NCBI RefSeq assembly: GCF_017912555.1
Contig: NZ_JAERSD010000016.1
Coordinates: forward strand, 1-64,000
DNA length: 64,000 nucleotides
Source: Bacillus sp. REN3
GTDB taxonomy: Bacteria > Bacillota > Bacilli > Bacillales > Cytobacillaceae
Direction: 5' to 3'
This document shows positions 38,652 to 48,092 of the stretch, piece after piece. The translations under genes were made by a program, and so were the position numbers. Positions within the stretch are counted from its first letter, which is position 1; each line of letters opens with the position of its first letter. The notes under the pieces were generated by a model. That model was not told the DNA's origin and searched no databases. It saw only the letters and a program-made list of their open reading frames with translations.

Positions 38652-39848
38652 TTGTCTCAGGGAAATCAATCGTGCCTGCGATTTTCATTGGAAGAATCGG
38701 TATGGTTTCAAAGAGGACAGGAAGTCGCTGAACTTGTGTCGATTTCACTTGATCCCAATATAACCATTCAGGAAAACGAGCAGTATGTGTCCCTTCTTGG
38801 CTCGCTTGAATTAACCGGGGAATATACATGCTCTGCCCAGCAGCAGGAAGGAGAGGAAGACGGGATCACTGCTCTTAAATATGTCCATTCGGTCATGGAG
38901 AGGGAAGACGGAGTCTGCGAATTCGTCCATCGCTTTCCCATCGATATTACCATTCCAAGAAACAGGATCGAGAGCATTTATGACATCGATATCAATGTTG
39001 AAGCATTTGATTATGACTTCCCGGAAAAGGTCCGGCTGAAGCTGACCGCCGACCTAGCGATTACCGGCCTGTATGGTGAACAGCAGCATGAAGCGGAGCA
39101 GGAGGAGGACTCCGCGGAAGGCAACCATAAGGATACAGTGGATCGCATTGACGGCACTGAGGAAGATTTGCATATCACCTATCGTGATGAAGCGGATGGT
39201 CTTGTAGATGAACCAGCTGAAGAAACGGAGCAGGTTTTTGATTTTCCCGAAGCTCCTGCATTTTCTTTTGTGACCCAAAAAGAGTCAATGGAGCATGAAG
39301 AAGAGGAAGAGAAAAACGAATCCGATCTTTATGTGCCGTTCAGGGCTGAAGCTAAGAAAACGGGAGCAGAGGAAAAGAAACATGAATCTTTGATCCAGCC
39401 AGAAGAAGAACTGCAGAGTGTTCCAGAATATGCATCCAGTGATTTCCGGAGTGAGATGGAATCTCCGGAAAAAGTGGAGGAACAGGGACCAGCAGGCGGA
39501 GCCGGCAAGGAAAAGCCTCAGGAGCAAGAGGAAGGGAGTCCTGATGCGGAAATCCAGGAAGTGGCTGAGGAAAGCTCTTCATCCTCGGATGAAGTGATGA
39601 AAAAGAAAAAGCCGAATATGAAAAAAGGCATTTCGATTGCAGAGTTTTTGGCAAGAAAAGATGAGGCAGCCGATGTGGCCAAAATCAGGGTCTGCATCGT
39701 CCAGCAGGGCGATACAATCCAGCTAATCTCCGAACGTTATGATGTGTCTGTCCAACAGCTGCTAAAAGTAAATAACTTAAGCCTTGATCATGAAGTAAGT
39801 GAAGGGCAGGTCCTATATGTACCTGGAACTGCCGTACAGGTAAAGTGA
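38652..39848 (+). CDS. spoVID: Stage VI sporulation protein D (spore coat morphogen SpoVID)
   Basis: SpoVID drives encasement of the forespore by coat proteins. The 398-residue protein has the conserved N-terminal domain (FSLEESVWFQRGQEVAELVS, about 11-30; YVSLLGSLELTGEY), a long Glu-rich low-complexity middle (about 160-330, many EE runs), and a C-terminal LysM domain (about 350-395; VQQGDTIQLISERYDVSVQQ) that in B. subtilis helps localisation. TTG 38652 is chosen for GGAGGAG just upstream and agreement with known N-termini. The acidic middle is variable in all homologues. Confidence 0.95.
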   Translation: MSQGNQSCLRFSLEESVWFQRGQEVAELVSISLDPNITIQENEQYVSLLGSLELTGEYTCSAQQQEGEEDGITALKYVHSVMEREDGVCEFVHRFPIDITIPRNRIESIYDIDINVEAFDYDFPEKVRLKLTADLAITGLYGEQQHEAEQEEDSAEGNHKDTVDRIDGTEEDLHITYRDEADGLVDEPAEETEQVFDFPEAPAFSFVTQKESMEHEEEEEKNESDLYVPFRAEAKKTGAEEKKHESLIQPEEELQSVPEYASSDFRSEMESPEKVEEQGPAGGAGKEKPQEQEEGSPDAEIQEVAEESSSSSDEVMKKKKPNMKKGISIAEFLARKDEAADVAKIRVCIVQQGDTIQLISERYDVSVQQLLKVNNLSLDHEVSEGQVLYVPGTAVQVK

Positions 39849-39958
39849 CAAAAAGGAAACATAACGAATGCCTGGCGGTAGCCGTTTTTATCAGGGCAGG
39901 TGTCCATCGCCTGCTCCACTTCATTTTTCGGAGACTTTTTGAATGTAGGTGATAGACC

Positions 39959-41002
39959 GTGGGGGACCGCAAGTTATTGAAGGATGCTTCTCCTGTTCTG
40001 AAACATTACCCGATTGAACCCTACTTTGCGGAGGATTATGGGAAAATCAAAAAGATTTACACAAAATCAGGAATATTTGCATTAAAGAAAATCCATCCCT
40101 ATGAAGGAACGGAATTCATCAAGCAAATCCAATATCTGTACCAAAAAGGATACAACCGGATCGTACCTGTATACCCGACCAATGATGGCAGGTATGCAGT
40201 CCTTCATGATCGATCTCTTTTTTATTTAATGCCGTGGCTGCCAAATGAGATAAAAGAAGAACAATCAGAAAGGCATAAACAGTTATTCCGTGAATTGGCA
40301 AGGATGCATACTTTATCGGCAAAAGAGCTTGAGGTTGATCCAGCCATGAAGAAGGAACACTATGAACAGACGGTAAAGGAGTGGGAAAAAGAAGAGGAAT
40401 TTTTGCAGGGGTTCATTGAAAGCTGCGAAGACAAGGTGTATATGTCCCCATTTGAGCTGACCTTCTGTCTGTATTACAGCCAAATCCGCCAGGCGATGTT
40501 TTTCGCCCGCCAGAAGCTTGAAAGCTGGTATGAAAAGACGAAGGACCAAAAAAAATCCAGGACTGTCATCCTGCATGGCAAGTTGTCCAATGAGCATTTC
40601 ATATATGATGAAAGAGGCTATGGGTATTTCATCAATTTCGAGGATGCAAGACAGGGTTCGCCAATCCAGGATTTACTGCCATTCCTGGCAAGGTCTTTAA
40701 AAACGATGCCGAAGAAAGCGGATGATTGTGTCGACTGGGTTTATACGTATTTCAAATACTTCCCATTCAGGCCGGATGAGATGGAATTATTCCTGGGCTA
40801 CCTTGCCTTTCCTTCAGGGCTGATCCGGGTTGCGAAAACCTACCATCAGCGCAGGAAGGGAGTGGATGAAAGGAAGTTTGTCCAAAAGCTTCAGCGTCAA
40901 TATTGGCTCTCAAGCAACACAGCGTATGTCGTAACGAAGATAGATGAAACGGAAAGACAGAGGCAGCAGGCAAAGGAACAGCAAGAAGGAGCCCAGAGCT
41001 GA
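39959..41002 (+). CDS. ysxE: Spore coat protein YsxE (CotS family, kinase-like fold)
   Basis: The 347-residue protein belongs to the CotS/YsxE family, which shares the aminoglycoside-phosphotransferase/choline kinase fold: FALKKIHPYEGTEFIKQIQY (nucleotide-lobe lysine, about 40) and a catalytic-loop-like LHGKLSNEHFIYDERGYGYF (about 203-222), where the usual HGD aspartate is replaced by lysine, so catalysis is doubtful. FINFEDARQGSPIQDL resembles the metal-binding loop. GTG 39959 is behind a modest AGGTGA. It follows spoVID as in B. subtilis and is presumably a mother-cell gene. Confidence 0.9.
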   Translation: MGDRKLLKDASPVLKHYPIEPYFAEDYGKIKKIYTKSGIFALKKIHPYEGTEFIKQIQYLYQKGYNRIVPVYPTNDGRYAVLHDRSLFYLMPWLPNEIKEEQSERHKQLFRELARMHTLSAKELEVDPAMKKEHYEQTVKEWEKEEEFLQGFIESCEDKVYMSPFELTFCLYYSQIRQAMFFARQKLESWYEKTKDQKKSRTVILHGKLSNEHFIYDERGYGYFINFEDARQGSPIQDLLPFLARSLKTMPKKADDCVDWVYTYFKYFPFRPDEMELFLGYLAFPSGLIRVAKTYHQRRKGVDERKFVQKLQRQYWLSSNTAYVVTKIDETERQRQQAKEQQEGAQS

Positions 41003-41022
41003 ACGTATGCCCGGGGCTCCTT
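40986..41022. terminator. Weak bidirectional terminator between ysxE and the convergent small gene
   Basis: AAGGAGCCC (40986-40994) pairs with GGGCTCCTT (41014-41022) over a 19-nt loop, overlapping both stop codons. T tracts are poor on both strands, so efficiency is uncertain. Confidence 0.4.
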
Positions 41023-41212
41023 AAATGACTTCAAAATGGATTGCCAAGGCAATCAGGATAAAGACCGTCAATAAAAAAACATCAAACGTCGTCGGAAAAA
41101 ATAACGTGCGCAGTCCCTGGAATACGGCAAAAGGAATGATCAATTGCTCACAGATTCCCTTAACGCTCCGTGCCCACCTTGGGAGTGTATACCGATTATA
41201 CCGCCGCTTCAT
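41021..41212 (-). CDS. Small membrane protein (63 aa), unknown function
   Basis: The start at 41212 (ATG) is chosen because GGAGGG lies six bases upstream; ATG 41218 would abut that site. The product begins basic (MKRRYNRYTLPRWARSVKG) and has two hydrophobic stretches (LIIPFAVFQGLRTLFF and DVFLLTVFILIALAIHF), so it should be an inner-membrane protein with a positive N-terminus inside. It faces ysxE convergently. I recall a similar small unannotated frame in B. subtilis between ysxE and valS, but cannot confirm orthology. Confidence 0.65.
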   Translation of the reverse strand: MKRRYNRYTLPRWARSVKGICEQLIIPFAVFQGLRTLFFPTTFDVFLLTVFILIALAIHFEVI

Positions 41213-41336
41213 TGCCATCCCTCCGAACAATCAAGTATTCCCTTGTTTTATCCTATGAGTGAAATGCCCAAAACGTGCGATAAAATGACATCCATACGGC
41301 AAAAAGTATAAAATCATGAAAAATAGGATAACATGA

Positions 41337-41366
41337 TTGACGACAATCACCTTTATTCGGTAGTAT
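41337..41366 (+). promoter_or_regulatory. Sigma-A promoter of valS
   Basis: TTGACG (41337-41342), 18-base spacer, TAGTAT (41361-41366). Start near 41373, just before the T-box leader. Confidence 0.6.
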
Positions 41367-41394
41367 AACTAATATATATGAACATGATATCCAA

Positions 41395-41656
41395 AAGCAT
41401 TGAAAGGGAAGAGTACATTATCATCCGGCTTCAAGAGAGGGGAACCATTTGCTGCGAGGTTTTCCAGGCTGGACAATGGAAGGTCGCCCTTGAGCTTCTC
41501 CTGCTAACGGAATGATCATTCCTTTTAACAGGGGACGGCGCAGAGCCGTTATCCATTAAGAGCCAGCACAGTACATCCAATCAAGTGCATGCTGGAAAAA
41601 AAGGTGGTACCGCGAACAAACTCCATTCGTCCTTTTATGGCGAGTGGAGTTTTTTA
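41395..41656 (+). promoter_or_regulatory. T-box leader of valS, valine specifier
   Basis: The leader holds a specifier segment GAAGGTCGCC with Val codon GTC at 41483-41485, the T-box GGTGGTACCGCG at 41603-41614, and a terminator stem AAACTCCATTCG (41618-41629) with CGAGTGGAGTTT (41641-41652) running into T. Uncharged tRNA-Val would favour antitermination and valS synthesis. Confidence 0.92.
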
Positions 41657-41683
41657 TTTTAATTTCTGACAGGAGGAAACACG

Positions 41684-44323
41684 ATGGAAGAGAATTTGTC
41701 TATGCCAACGAAATACGATCCGTCTTCGATTGAACAAGGCCGCTATGATTGGTGGATTAAGGGGAAGTTTTTCGAGGCGAAGGGTGAAGAGCAGAAACAG
41801 CCATATACCATTGTCATTCCCCCGCCAAACGTGACAGGGAAGCTCCATCTTGGCCACGCCTGGGATACATCGCTTCAGGACATCCTCACGCGTATGAAGC
41901 GGATGCAGGGATACGATGTTCTCTGGCTTCCAGGAATGGACCATGCGGGAATTGCGACACAGGCGAAGGTTGAGGAAAAGCTCCGCAACGAAGGGAAGAG
42001 CCGGTATGATCTTGGCAGGGAGAAGTTCATGGAAGAAACCTGGAAGTGGAAGGGAGAATATGCGCAGCATATCCGCGACCAATGGGCAAAGCTTGGACTC
42101 GGTCTAGATTACAGCCGTGAGCGATTCACGCTCGATGATGGACTTTCAAAGGCTGTCAGGGAAGTATTCGTCACTTTATACCGTAAAGGCCTGATATATC
42201 GCGGTGAGTACATCATCAACTGGGATCCTGCGACGAAAACGGCGTTGTCGGACATCGAGGTTATCCATAAAGATGTCCAGGGCGCATTTTATCACATGAG
42301 GTACCCGCTTGCGGACGGTTCAGGGCACATCGAAATTGCGACAACCCGTCCGGAAACGATGCTTGGCGATACCGCAGTCGCTGTCCATCCAGAAGATGGG
42401 CGCTACAAACACCTAATCGGCAAAACTGTCATCCTGCCAATCGTCGGCCGGGAAATCCCGATTGTCGGTGATGATTATGTTGATATGGAATTTGGGTCCG
42501 GCGCTGTCAAAATCACTCCAGCCCATGATCCGAATGACTTTGAAATCGGCAATCGCCACAACCTTGAAAGAGTGCTTGTCATGAATGAGGACGGCACGAT
42601 GAATCAGAATGCCGGCAAATATCAGGATATGGACCGATTTGACTGCCGGAAGCAGATCATCAAGGACCTGCAGGAGCAGGGGATATTGTTCAAAATCGAA
42701 GAGCATATGCACTCTGTCGGCCATTCTGAGCGGAGCGGCGCTGTCGTTGAGCCATACTTGTCAACTCAGTGGTTCGTCAGGATGCAGCCGCTGGCTGACC
42801 AGGCAATCGCTCTCCAAAACTCTGAAGAGAAGGTTAACTTTGTTCCTGAGAGGTTCGAGAACACGTATCTCCGCTGGATGGAAAATATCCGGGACTGGTG
42901 CATCTCCCGCCAGCTTTGGTGGGGACACAGGATCCCTGCATGGTACCATAAGGAAACCGGCGAAGTGTATGTTGACCATGAGCCGCCTGAAGACATCGAG
43001 AATTGGGAGCAGGACAAAGATGTTCTTGATACATGGTTCAGCTCGGCTCTTTGGCCATTCTCGACAATGGGCTGGCCAGATGAAGGCGCTGCGGATTATA
43101 AGAGGCATTATCCAACCGATGCTCTCGTGACAGGCTATGACATTATCTTTTTCTGGGTTTCCCGGATGATTTTCCAGGGTCTTGAATTCACTGGAAAGCG
43201 CCCATTCAAGGATGTCCTGATCCACGGACTTGTACGTGCCGAGGATGGAAGGAAGATGAGTAAATCACTGGGCAACGGAGTCGATCCGATGGATGTTATC
43301 AGTCAATATGGAGCAGACTCGCTCCGCTTTTTCCTGACAACAGGGAGCTCGCCCGGCCAGGACCTCCGTTACAGTACGGAAAAGGTGGAAGCGACATGGA
43401 ACTTTGCCAATAAAATCTGGAATGCATCACGTTTCGCCCTTATGAATATGAATGGATTGAAGTATGAAGAAATCGACTTGAGCGGCGAAAAGTCCGTAGC
43501 TGACAAATGGATCCTGACGAGGTTGAATGAAACGATCGAAACCGTGACAAGGCTGTCAGACCGTTATGAATTCGGTGAAGTCGGCAGGGTGCTGTATAAC
43601 TTCATCTGGGATGAATTCTGCGATTGGTATATTGAAATGGCGAAACTTCCGCTATATGGGGAAGATGAGGCGGCGAAGAAGACGACAAGGTCGATCCTGG
43701 CATACGTCCTTGATAACACGATGCGCCTGCTCCATCCATTCATGCCATTCATCACTGAGGAAATTTGGCAGAACCTCCCTCATGAAGGCGAGTCGATCAC
43801 CAATGCCAACTGGCCGAAGGTCGATCCTGAGCTATCCGACAACCAGGCAGCGGAAGACATGAAGCTGCTGGTCGAAATCATCCGTTCAGTAAGGAACATC
43901 CGCTCAGAAGTCAATACTCCTCTCAGCAAGAAGGTTGATATGTTCCTGAAGGCCAAGGATGAAAAGACACTTCGCATGCTGGAAAAGAACCGCGGCTTCA
44001 TTGTCCGCTTCTGCAATCCAGACGAGTTGACGATCGGGAATGATGTAAATGCTCCAGAAAAAGCGATGACCGCAGTGGCTACAGGGGTTGAAATCATTAT
44101 GCCACTTGAAGGCTTGATCAATATCGAAGAAGAGGTCGCCCGCCTTCAAAAAGAAAAAGAGAAGCTCGATAAAGAAGTAGAACGTGTCCAGAAGAAACTC
44201 GCGAATGAAGGCTTTGTCAAGAAAGCACCGGAGAAAGTCATTGAAGAGGAGCGGGCAAAGGAAAAGGATTATACGGAAAAACGCTCGGCTGTCGAAGCGC
44301 GGATCCGGGAGTTAAGAGGATAG
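41684..44323 (+). CDS. valS: Valyl-tRNA synthetase
   Basis: Class Ia synthetase of 879 residues, charging tRNA-Val. HIGH motif in [15 protein letters not shown] (about 47-61), the CP1 editing domain ([19 protein letters not shown], about 222-240), the KMSKS loop [14 protein letters not shown] (about 523), an anticodon-binding helical domain and a C-terminal coiled coil (about 810-875) typical of ValRS. ATG 41684 follows AGGAGG. Expression is controlled by the Val T-box upstream. Confidence 0.98.
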   Translation: MEENLSMPTKYDPSSIEQGRYDWWIKGKFFEAKGEEQKQPYTIVIPPPNVTGKLHLGHAWDTSLQDILTRMKRMQGYDVLWLPGMDHAGIATQAKVEEKLRNEGKSRYDLGREKFMEETWKWKGEYAQHIRDQWAKLGLGLDYSRERFTLDDGLSKAVREVFVTLYRKGLIYRGEYIINWDPATKTALSDIEVIHKDVQGAFYHMRYPLADGSGHIEIATTRPETMLGDTAVAVHPEDGRYKHLIGKTVILPIVGREIPIVGDDYVDMEFGSGAVKITPAHDPNDFEIGNRHNLERVLVMNEDGTMNQNAGKYQDMDRFDCRKQIIKDLQEQGILFKIEEHMHSVGHSERSGAVVEPYLSTQWFVRMQPLADQAIALQNSEEKVNFVPERFENTYLRWMENIRDWCISRQLWWGHRIPAWYHKETGEVYVDHEPPEDIENWEQDKDVLDTWFSSALWPFSTMGWPDEGAADYKRHYPTDALVTGYDIIFFWVSRMIFQGLEFTGKRPFKDVLIHGLVRAEDGRKMSKSLGNGVDPMDVISQYGADSLRFFLTTGSSPGQDLRYSTEKVEATWNFANKIWNASRFALMNMNGLKYEEIDLSGEKSVADKWILTRLNETIETVTRLSDRYEFGEVGRVLYNFIWDEFCDWYIEMAKLPLYGEDEAAKKTTRSILAYVLDNTMRLLHPFMPFITEEIWQNLPHEGESITNANWPKVDPELSDNQAAEDMKLLVEIIRSVRNIRSEVNTPLSKKVDMFLKAKDEKTLRMLEKNRGFIVRFCNPDELTIGNDVNAPEKAMTAVATGVEIIMPLEGLINIEEEVARLQKEKEKLDKEVERVQKKLANEGFVKKAPEKVIEEERAKEKDYTEKRSAVEARIRELRG

Positions 44324-44326
44324 AAT

Positions 44327-44361
44327 AAAGGGGTGGCACCTGGAAGGTGCTACCCCTTTTT
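44327..44361 (+). terminator. Terminator of valS
   Basis: AAAGGGGTGGCACCT (44327-44341) pairs with AGGTGCTACCCCTTT (44345-44359) over a 3-nt loop, then T. It overlaps the end of the convergent ATP-grasp gene, for which it could also serve. Confidence 0.88.
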
Positions 44362-45222
44362 CAATGTCTTTTTTATATGTCCCATATACAAAGCAGCCGC
44401 ATCGACATCAGTAGTCGAATAGAGAGACCGGCAGCCCACTACATCTTCGATTTCATTGAAAACCAATTGGCCGCTGCTGTTCAGCAGGAAATCAATGCCT
44501 ATGAAATCTGCTTTCAGCGGAGCCGAAATCCGATGAACAATCTCCGCTTCTTCCGGAAAAAGGACATAGGGCGCTACCTTGCCTCCTAATGTGTAATTTG
44601 CTTTGAATGAGGTTGCCGATGTCCTCATCACAGCACCAATGATCTCCCCGCCGAGCACAAATACTCTCAAATCTTTTCCAGGCTGTTCGGCAAATTGCTG
44701 GAGGACGAATTGTTTGTGAGGATACTGCATCAGGATCTCTTCAATCTCCTCGGTAGAATGAACGAGATACACTTCCTTGCCCCCGCGTCCATCGCTTTGT
44801 TTCAATACCATCGGGAAGCGGCAGAAGGGAATCTTTTCCGGATTGAAGGTTCGGCTGGTTATGAACCACGAATCGAGCATCTCTATTCCAAGGCGTGATA
44901 CATACTGGTAGGACTGTGCTTTGTCATTGCAGAGGGAGGCGACGCTTGAGCTGTTGAAGCATCGGATCCCCGCCGCTTCAAACTGTTTTGTCAACAGCTG
45001 ATTGATGGTACGCATGAGCACGAAATCCAGGTTCCTGCTATCGTAGATGGGATGCTGGATAGCCGCCAGGCCGCCAGAAATTCCGATACTCAAATCTTCT
45101 TCATAAATAAGCTGGAGGGAAAGATTGATTGCTGCCGCCGCTTCCGTCAGCATCATGATGAAGCCCCTGTTTACCTCCGCATCTTTCTGTTTATAGACGA
45201 GCCAGCCATGCAGTTCAGCCAT
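44350..45222 (-). CDS. RimK-like ATP-grasp ligase, second of a tandem pair
   Basis: The 290-residue protein has the RimK-type ATP-grasp layout: a pre-ATP-grasp domain, LKQSDGRGGKEVYLVHSTEE (about 150-170) as nucleotide-binding lysine and glycine loop, DLRVFVLGGEIIGAVMRTS (about 195-213), and a final metal-binding region LVFNEIEDVVGCRSLY (about 263). In relatives the last motif is ExN; here it is EIE, so a metal ligand is changed. RimK-like enzymes join an amino acid or amine to a carboxylate using ATP; the substrate is unknown. It overlaps the upstream paralogue by eight bases. Whether it is active or a partner subunit is open. Confidence 0.82.
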   Translation of the reverse strand: MAELHGWLVYKQKDAEVNRGFIMMLTEAAAAINLSLQLIYEEDLSIGISGGLAAIQHPIYDSRNLDFVLMRTINQLLTKQFEAAGIRCFNSSSVASLCNDKAQSYQYVSRLGIEMLDSWFITSRTFNPEKIPFCRFPMVLKQSDGRGGKEVYLVHSTEEIEEILMQYPHKQFVLQQFAEQPGKDLRVFVLGGEIIGAVMRTSATSFKANYTLGGKVAPYVLFPEEAEIVHRISAPLKADFIGIDFLLNSSGQLVFNEIEDVVGCRSLYSTTDVDAAALYMGHIKKTLKKG

Positions 45223-46132
45223 GCCTCTGCTCCTCCAAATCCGCGATGATGAAATCGATCATATCATCCGCCACCCAGACGCCGGTACAATCGTAAATAT
45301 TCCGAAGGTGGGCATTTGAATTGACCTCGCAGATGACCGGTTCATCGTTTTCGCCAAACAGGATATCTATGCCGGTAAAATAAGTGCCCATGATTTTGGT
45401 GCATTTGACTGCTAATTCGATTTGTTCCTTTGTCGGCTCATAGGCTTTCATTTTGCCTCCATTCGTCACATTCGCCCGGAAATCCGTCTCGGAATGCCTG
45501 TACATCGCCGCGACTGCGCGGTCGCCGACAACGTTGATACGAAGATCGCGCCCGTAGCTCGAAGCGATGAATTTCTGGAACAGAAATGAGATGCCTGACA
45601 GTTCATTGATTTTTCCATAAAACTCTTTTTCATTGTGGATCAAGTATACCTTCATACCGAAGGACCCATGGACTTCCTTGATGACCAACGGAAATCCGAG
45701 CCGGCTTATGACGTATTCGTAATACTGCTTATCATTGATTTCGAATCCTTTGTAAACCTTCGGGGCAATGATTGTGTCCGGGATCGGGATGCTATTGTTT
45801 GCGAGTGTCTGGTACATGATTGCTTTATTGTCGCACCGCTCGATGGATTCAATCGGATTGTAAACCGGGATGCCCAGTTTCTCGAGTTGTCTGCCAAGCA
45901 GGATGTCCTTGTCCAAAAAAACGACAAAATCCGGCTTGCTATCCGCTAAGGATCCCCCGAGGGCCAGGTCTCCCTCTGCGATTTCCATCGTCAGTTGATA
46001 ATTCTTTACAGTCCTGCAATCTATGTTCCTCGTTGTTGCGCTTTGCCTGATCATTTCTGCCTGGTCGATGAACTTTGGGGATGTAAGGCTGCCATTGTAA
46101 ATCACCCAGCATGAAAGCTTTTGATTGTCCAT
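45215..46132 (-). CDS. RimK-like ATP-grasp ligase, first of a tandem pair
   Basis: The 305-residue paralogue of the next gene has an intact-looking site: LVIKEVHGSFGMKVYLIHNE (about 148-168), RDLRINVVGDRAVAAMYRHS (about 197-216), TGIDILFGENDEPVICEVNS (about 258-277) with the canonical ExN metal motif. By family it forms amide bonds between a carboxylate and an amine with ATP. No precursor peptide gene is visible beside it. ATG 46132 follows GAAGGAG. It is divergent from folC and shares its intergenic region. Gamma-glutamyl or peptide-tailing activity is possible but unproven. Confidence 0.85.
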   Translation of the reverse strand: MDNQKLSCWVIYNGSLTSPKFIDQAEMIRQSATTRNIDCRTVKNYQLTMEIAEGDLALGGSLADSKPDFVVFLDKDILLGRQLEKLGIPVYNPIESIERCDNKAIMYQTLANNSIPIPDTIIAPKVYKGFEINDKQYYEYVISRLGFPLVIKEVHGSFGMKVYLIHNEKEFYGKINELSGISFLFQKFIASSYGRDLRINVVGDRAVAAMYRHSETDFRANVTNGGKMKAYEPTKEQIELAVKCTKIMGTYFTGIDILFGENDEPVICEVNSNAHLRNIYDCTGVWVADDMIDFIIADLEEQRHG

Positions 46133-46199
46133 TCTTTACTCCTTCGCAACTCTGGCAGGTAAGGTTGTTCCCACCTGCGGATCGTTCGTTTATAATATT

Positions 46200-46228
46200 A
46201 TTTTAGCGATAATAAATTGTTGTGACAA
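46200..46228 (-). promoter_or_regulatory. Sigma-A promoter of the ATP-grasp pair
   Basis: On the minus strand TTGTCA (46228-46223), 17-base spacer, TAAAAT (46205-46200), giving a leader of about 60 bases before ATG 46132. The -35 lies within about 25 bases of the folC start, so the two promoters are close or overlapping. Confidence 0.6.
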
Positions 46229-46248
46229 TAAGAGAGAGGGCAATTGGC

Positions 46249-47544
46249 ATGATTAAGGGCTTCGACTTTTACAAAAATAAATTCGGGCTGCGGACGAGCA
46301 GCGAAATCCATTTAGGACTGGGGCGGATTGAGGGCTTCCTGGAAAGCATCGGAAATCCACAATATGATTTAAAAGCGGTGCATATCGCCGGGACAAATGG
46401 AAAAGGTTCGACCCTCCAGTTTTTAAAAATGATTCTTGCAGAAGCTGGCTATTCGGTCGGTACCTTCACATCGCCTTATATAAAGGATGTCACTGACCAG
46501 ATTTCAACTGTAGATGGGCCGATTGGCGGGGAAGGGCTTGAAATAGCGATCCAGGAATTGCTGCTGTCAGCAAAAAAAGAAGAAATCAGTCAGTTGACCG
46601 ATTTCGAACTGCTGACCGTGCTGGCCATCGTATATTTTTCTTGGTCGAATAAGCAAGATATAGTTCTTTTCGAAGCGGGAATGGGTGGGCTGACCGACTC
46701 GACCAATGTCCTGCAATCACTCATTTCGATAATTACGAATATCAGTTTGGAGCATACCGCATTTCTTGGAGATACGGTAGGAAAGATTGCCCTCCAAAAG
46801 GCAGGCATCATCAAGAAGGATAGGCCGAGCGTCATCGGTGTCCGGGGTATGGAAGCGCTGGCAGCCATCAAAGGTTATGCGAATCAGCAGCAGTCCGCGA
46901 TCCATATTGTAGATGAAGATTTTTTCATCCTCGCGGAAGAAGGAAACAGCTTTACAGTCAAAACGAGTGCCGCACAATACAGGAGGCTGGTTGCCGGGCT
47001 GAAGGGGGGGCATCAAACCGACAATGCAGCACTTGCGGTCATGGCCGCAGAGGTGCTGAAAAATCACTATGGTTTTGGTATCGAGGTGTCTCACATCAGG
47101 AACGGCTTAAAGAAAACACATTGGCCGGGGAGGTATGAAATTTTTTCGAAAAACCCCACAATCATTCTTGATGGCGCCCATAATCCCGATGCGGTTTCCA
47201 GCCTGGCAGATACATTGAGAACAGATTTTCCGGGCAGGAAGGTCAAGTTCTTGTTTGGAGCTTTGAGGGATAAGGAAGCGGGAGAGATGATCGGCTTGCT
47301 GGAACCTCTTGCAGAAGAAATCGCGTTCGCAGATTTCGAGTTTCCAAGGGCAGCAAAGGCCGCTGTTCTTGCGGATCTTTGCCATCACGAAGATAAATCC
47401 GTTGCAGCCGACCTTGTGGAAACTCTTCCTTACATCATTGAGAGATTAACGGCGGATGATATTTTTGTGATAACGGGCTCACTGTATTTCATCGCGGAGG
47501 TAAAACAGCTTCTGGCACAGATAAATATGCTGCGGCCTTCCTGA
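46249..47544 (+). CDS. folC: Folylpolyglutamate synthase / dihydrofolate synthase
   Basis: The 431-residue Mur-ligase-like enzyme adds glutamate to dihydropteroate and to folates. P-loop AGTNGKGSTLQFLK (about 47), EAGMGGLTDSTNV (about 143; the family usually reads GxGGRLDATN, so this is a variant), a HTAFLGDT loop near 172, and the C-terminal ligase domain with ILDGAHNPDAVSS (about 306). ATG 46249 is chosen for GAGAGAGGG at 46232-46240; the upstream GTG at 46222 has no site. It follows valS in the same order as B. subtilis, but with the ATP-grasp pair inserted between them. Confidence 0.95.
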   Translation: MIKGFDFYKNKFGLRTSSEIHLGLGRIEGFLESIGNPQYDLKAVHIAGTNGKGSTLQFLKMILAEAGYSVGTFTSPYIKDVTDQISTVDGPIGGEGLEIAIQELLLSAKKEEISQLTDFELLTVLAIVYFSWSNKQDIVLFEAGMGGLTDSTNVLQSLISIITNISLEHTAFLGDTVGKIALQKAGIIKKDRPSVIGVRGMEALAAIKGYANQQQSAIHIVDEDFFILAEEGNSFTVKTSAAQYRRLVAGLKGGHQTDNAALAVMAAEVLKNHYGFGIEVSHIRNGLKKTHWPGRYEIFSKNPTIILDGAHNPDAVSSLADTLRTDFPGRKVKFLFGALRDKEAGEMIGLLEPLAEEIAFADFEFPRAAKAAVLADLCHHEDKSVAADLVETLPYIIERLTADDIFVITGSLYFIAEVKQLLAQINMLRPS

Positions 47545-47966
47545 CATCCCTATTTCCACAAGCGGTTTACCATGCTGCAATCGCTGGATGAAATCTGGAA
47601 TCATTTAAACCAAACGGGCGTTGTATGCTGGAACAAAACAGAAGTCTGTAACAGAATATATCAATGGGGCTAACCTTAACTGGTTAGCCTTCGTCATACC
47701 AGCAGACCAGGGATCGCTTTTTTGGGGGATGTTCATTTCTAAAAGTTGTTAGGATCGTTGGTTTGAAAGCAGACAGAATGCAGGAGAGAGAGTGGACAGA
47801 CGTCAGCTGGAGCGTCGGGATGGGCGTTACCGCTGAGGGAGACTTACAATCGGGTTCCATGGAAAGCGATTGATTGCTTAAAACGCAACGAAAATTTTGA
47901 AACCGCCCTAATGACATACCCCTTTCAGAGCCGAAAAGCGAAGGTGTTATGAAACTTTAGACCTAT
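47545..47966 (+). other. Intergenic stretch between folC and the pilus region
   Basis: No credible gene in 420 bases. GGCTAACC (47668-47675) pairs with GGTTAGCC (47682-47689), a hairpin without a T run that could weakly end the folC transcript. The part 47760-47910 (AGAGAGTGGACAGACGTCAG and GGAAAGCG...ACGCAACG) has the look of a Bacillaceae interspersed non-coding repeat, but copy number cannot be judged here. Confidence 0.4.
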
Positions 47967-48001
47967 AAAAATATCTTTTTCTCTTTAATATCTAGTATAA
48001 T
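47967..48001 (+). promoter_or_regulatory. Promoter candidate of the pilus operon with a ComK-type K-box half
   Basis: AAAA-ATATC-TTTT (47967-47979) matches the ComK half-site AAAAN5TTTT exactly and lies just upstream of TATAAT (47996-48001). No -35 hexamer is seen, as expected of an activated promoter. A ComK site normally needs a second K-box, which I do not find nearby, so this remains tentative in an AT-rich region. Confidence 0.35.
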
Positions 48002-48092
48002 TAGTATAAAATAAAGGAAAAATTGTGAAAAAGTGCAGATGATCACAAAGGGAAACTTTTTTGAAAAAATGATTCTTCAAGTGGAGAGGAGC

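Noticed and set aside
45215-46250. Graspetide (omega-ester peptide) cluster around the ATP-grasp pair
   Set aside because: No small precursor gene with repeated acceptor residues lies within reach on either strand; neighbours are valS and folC.
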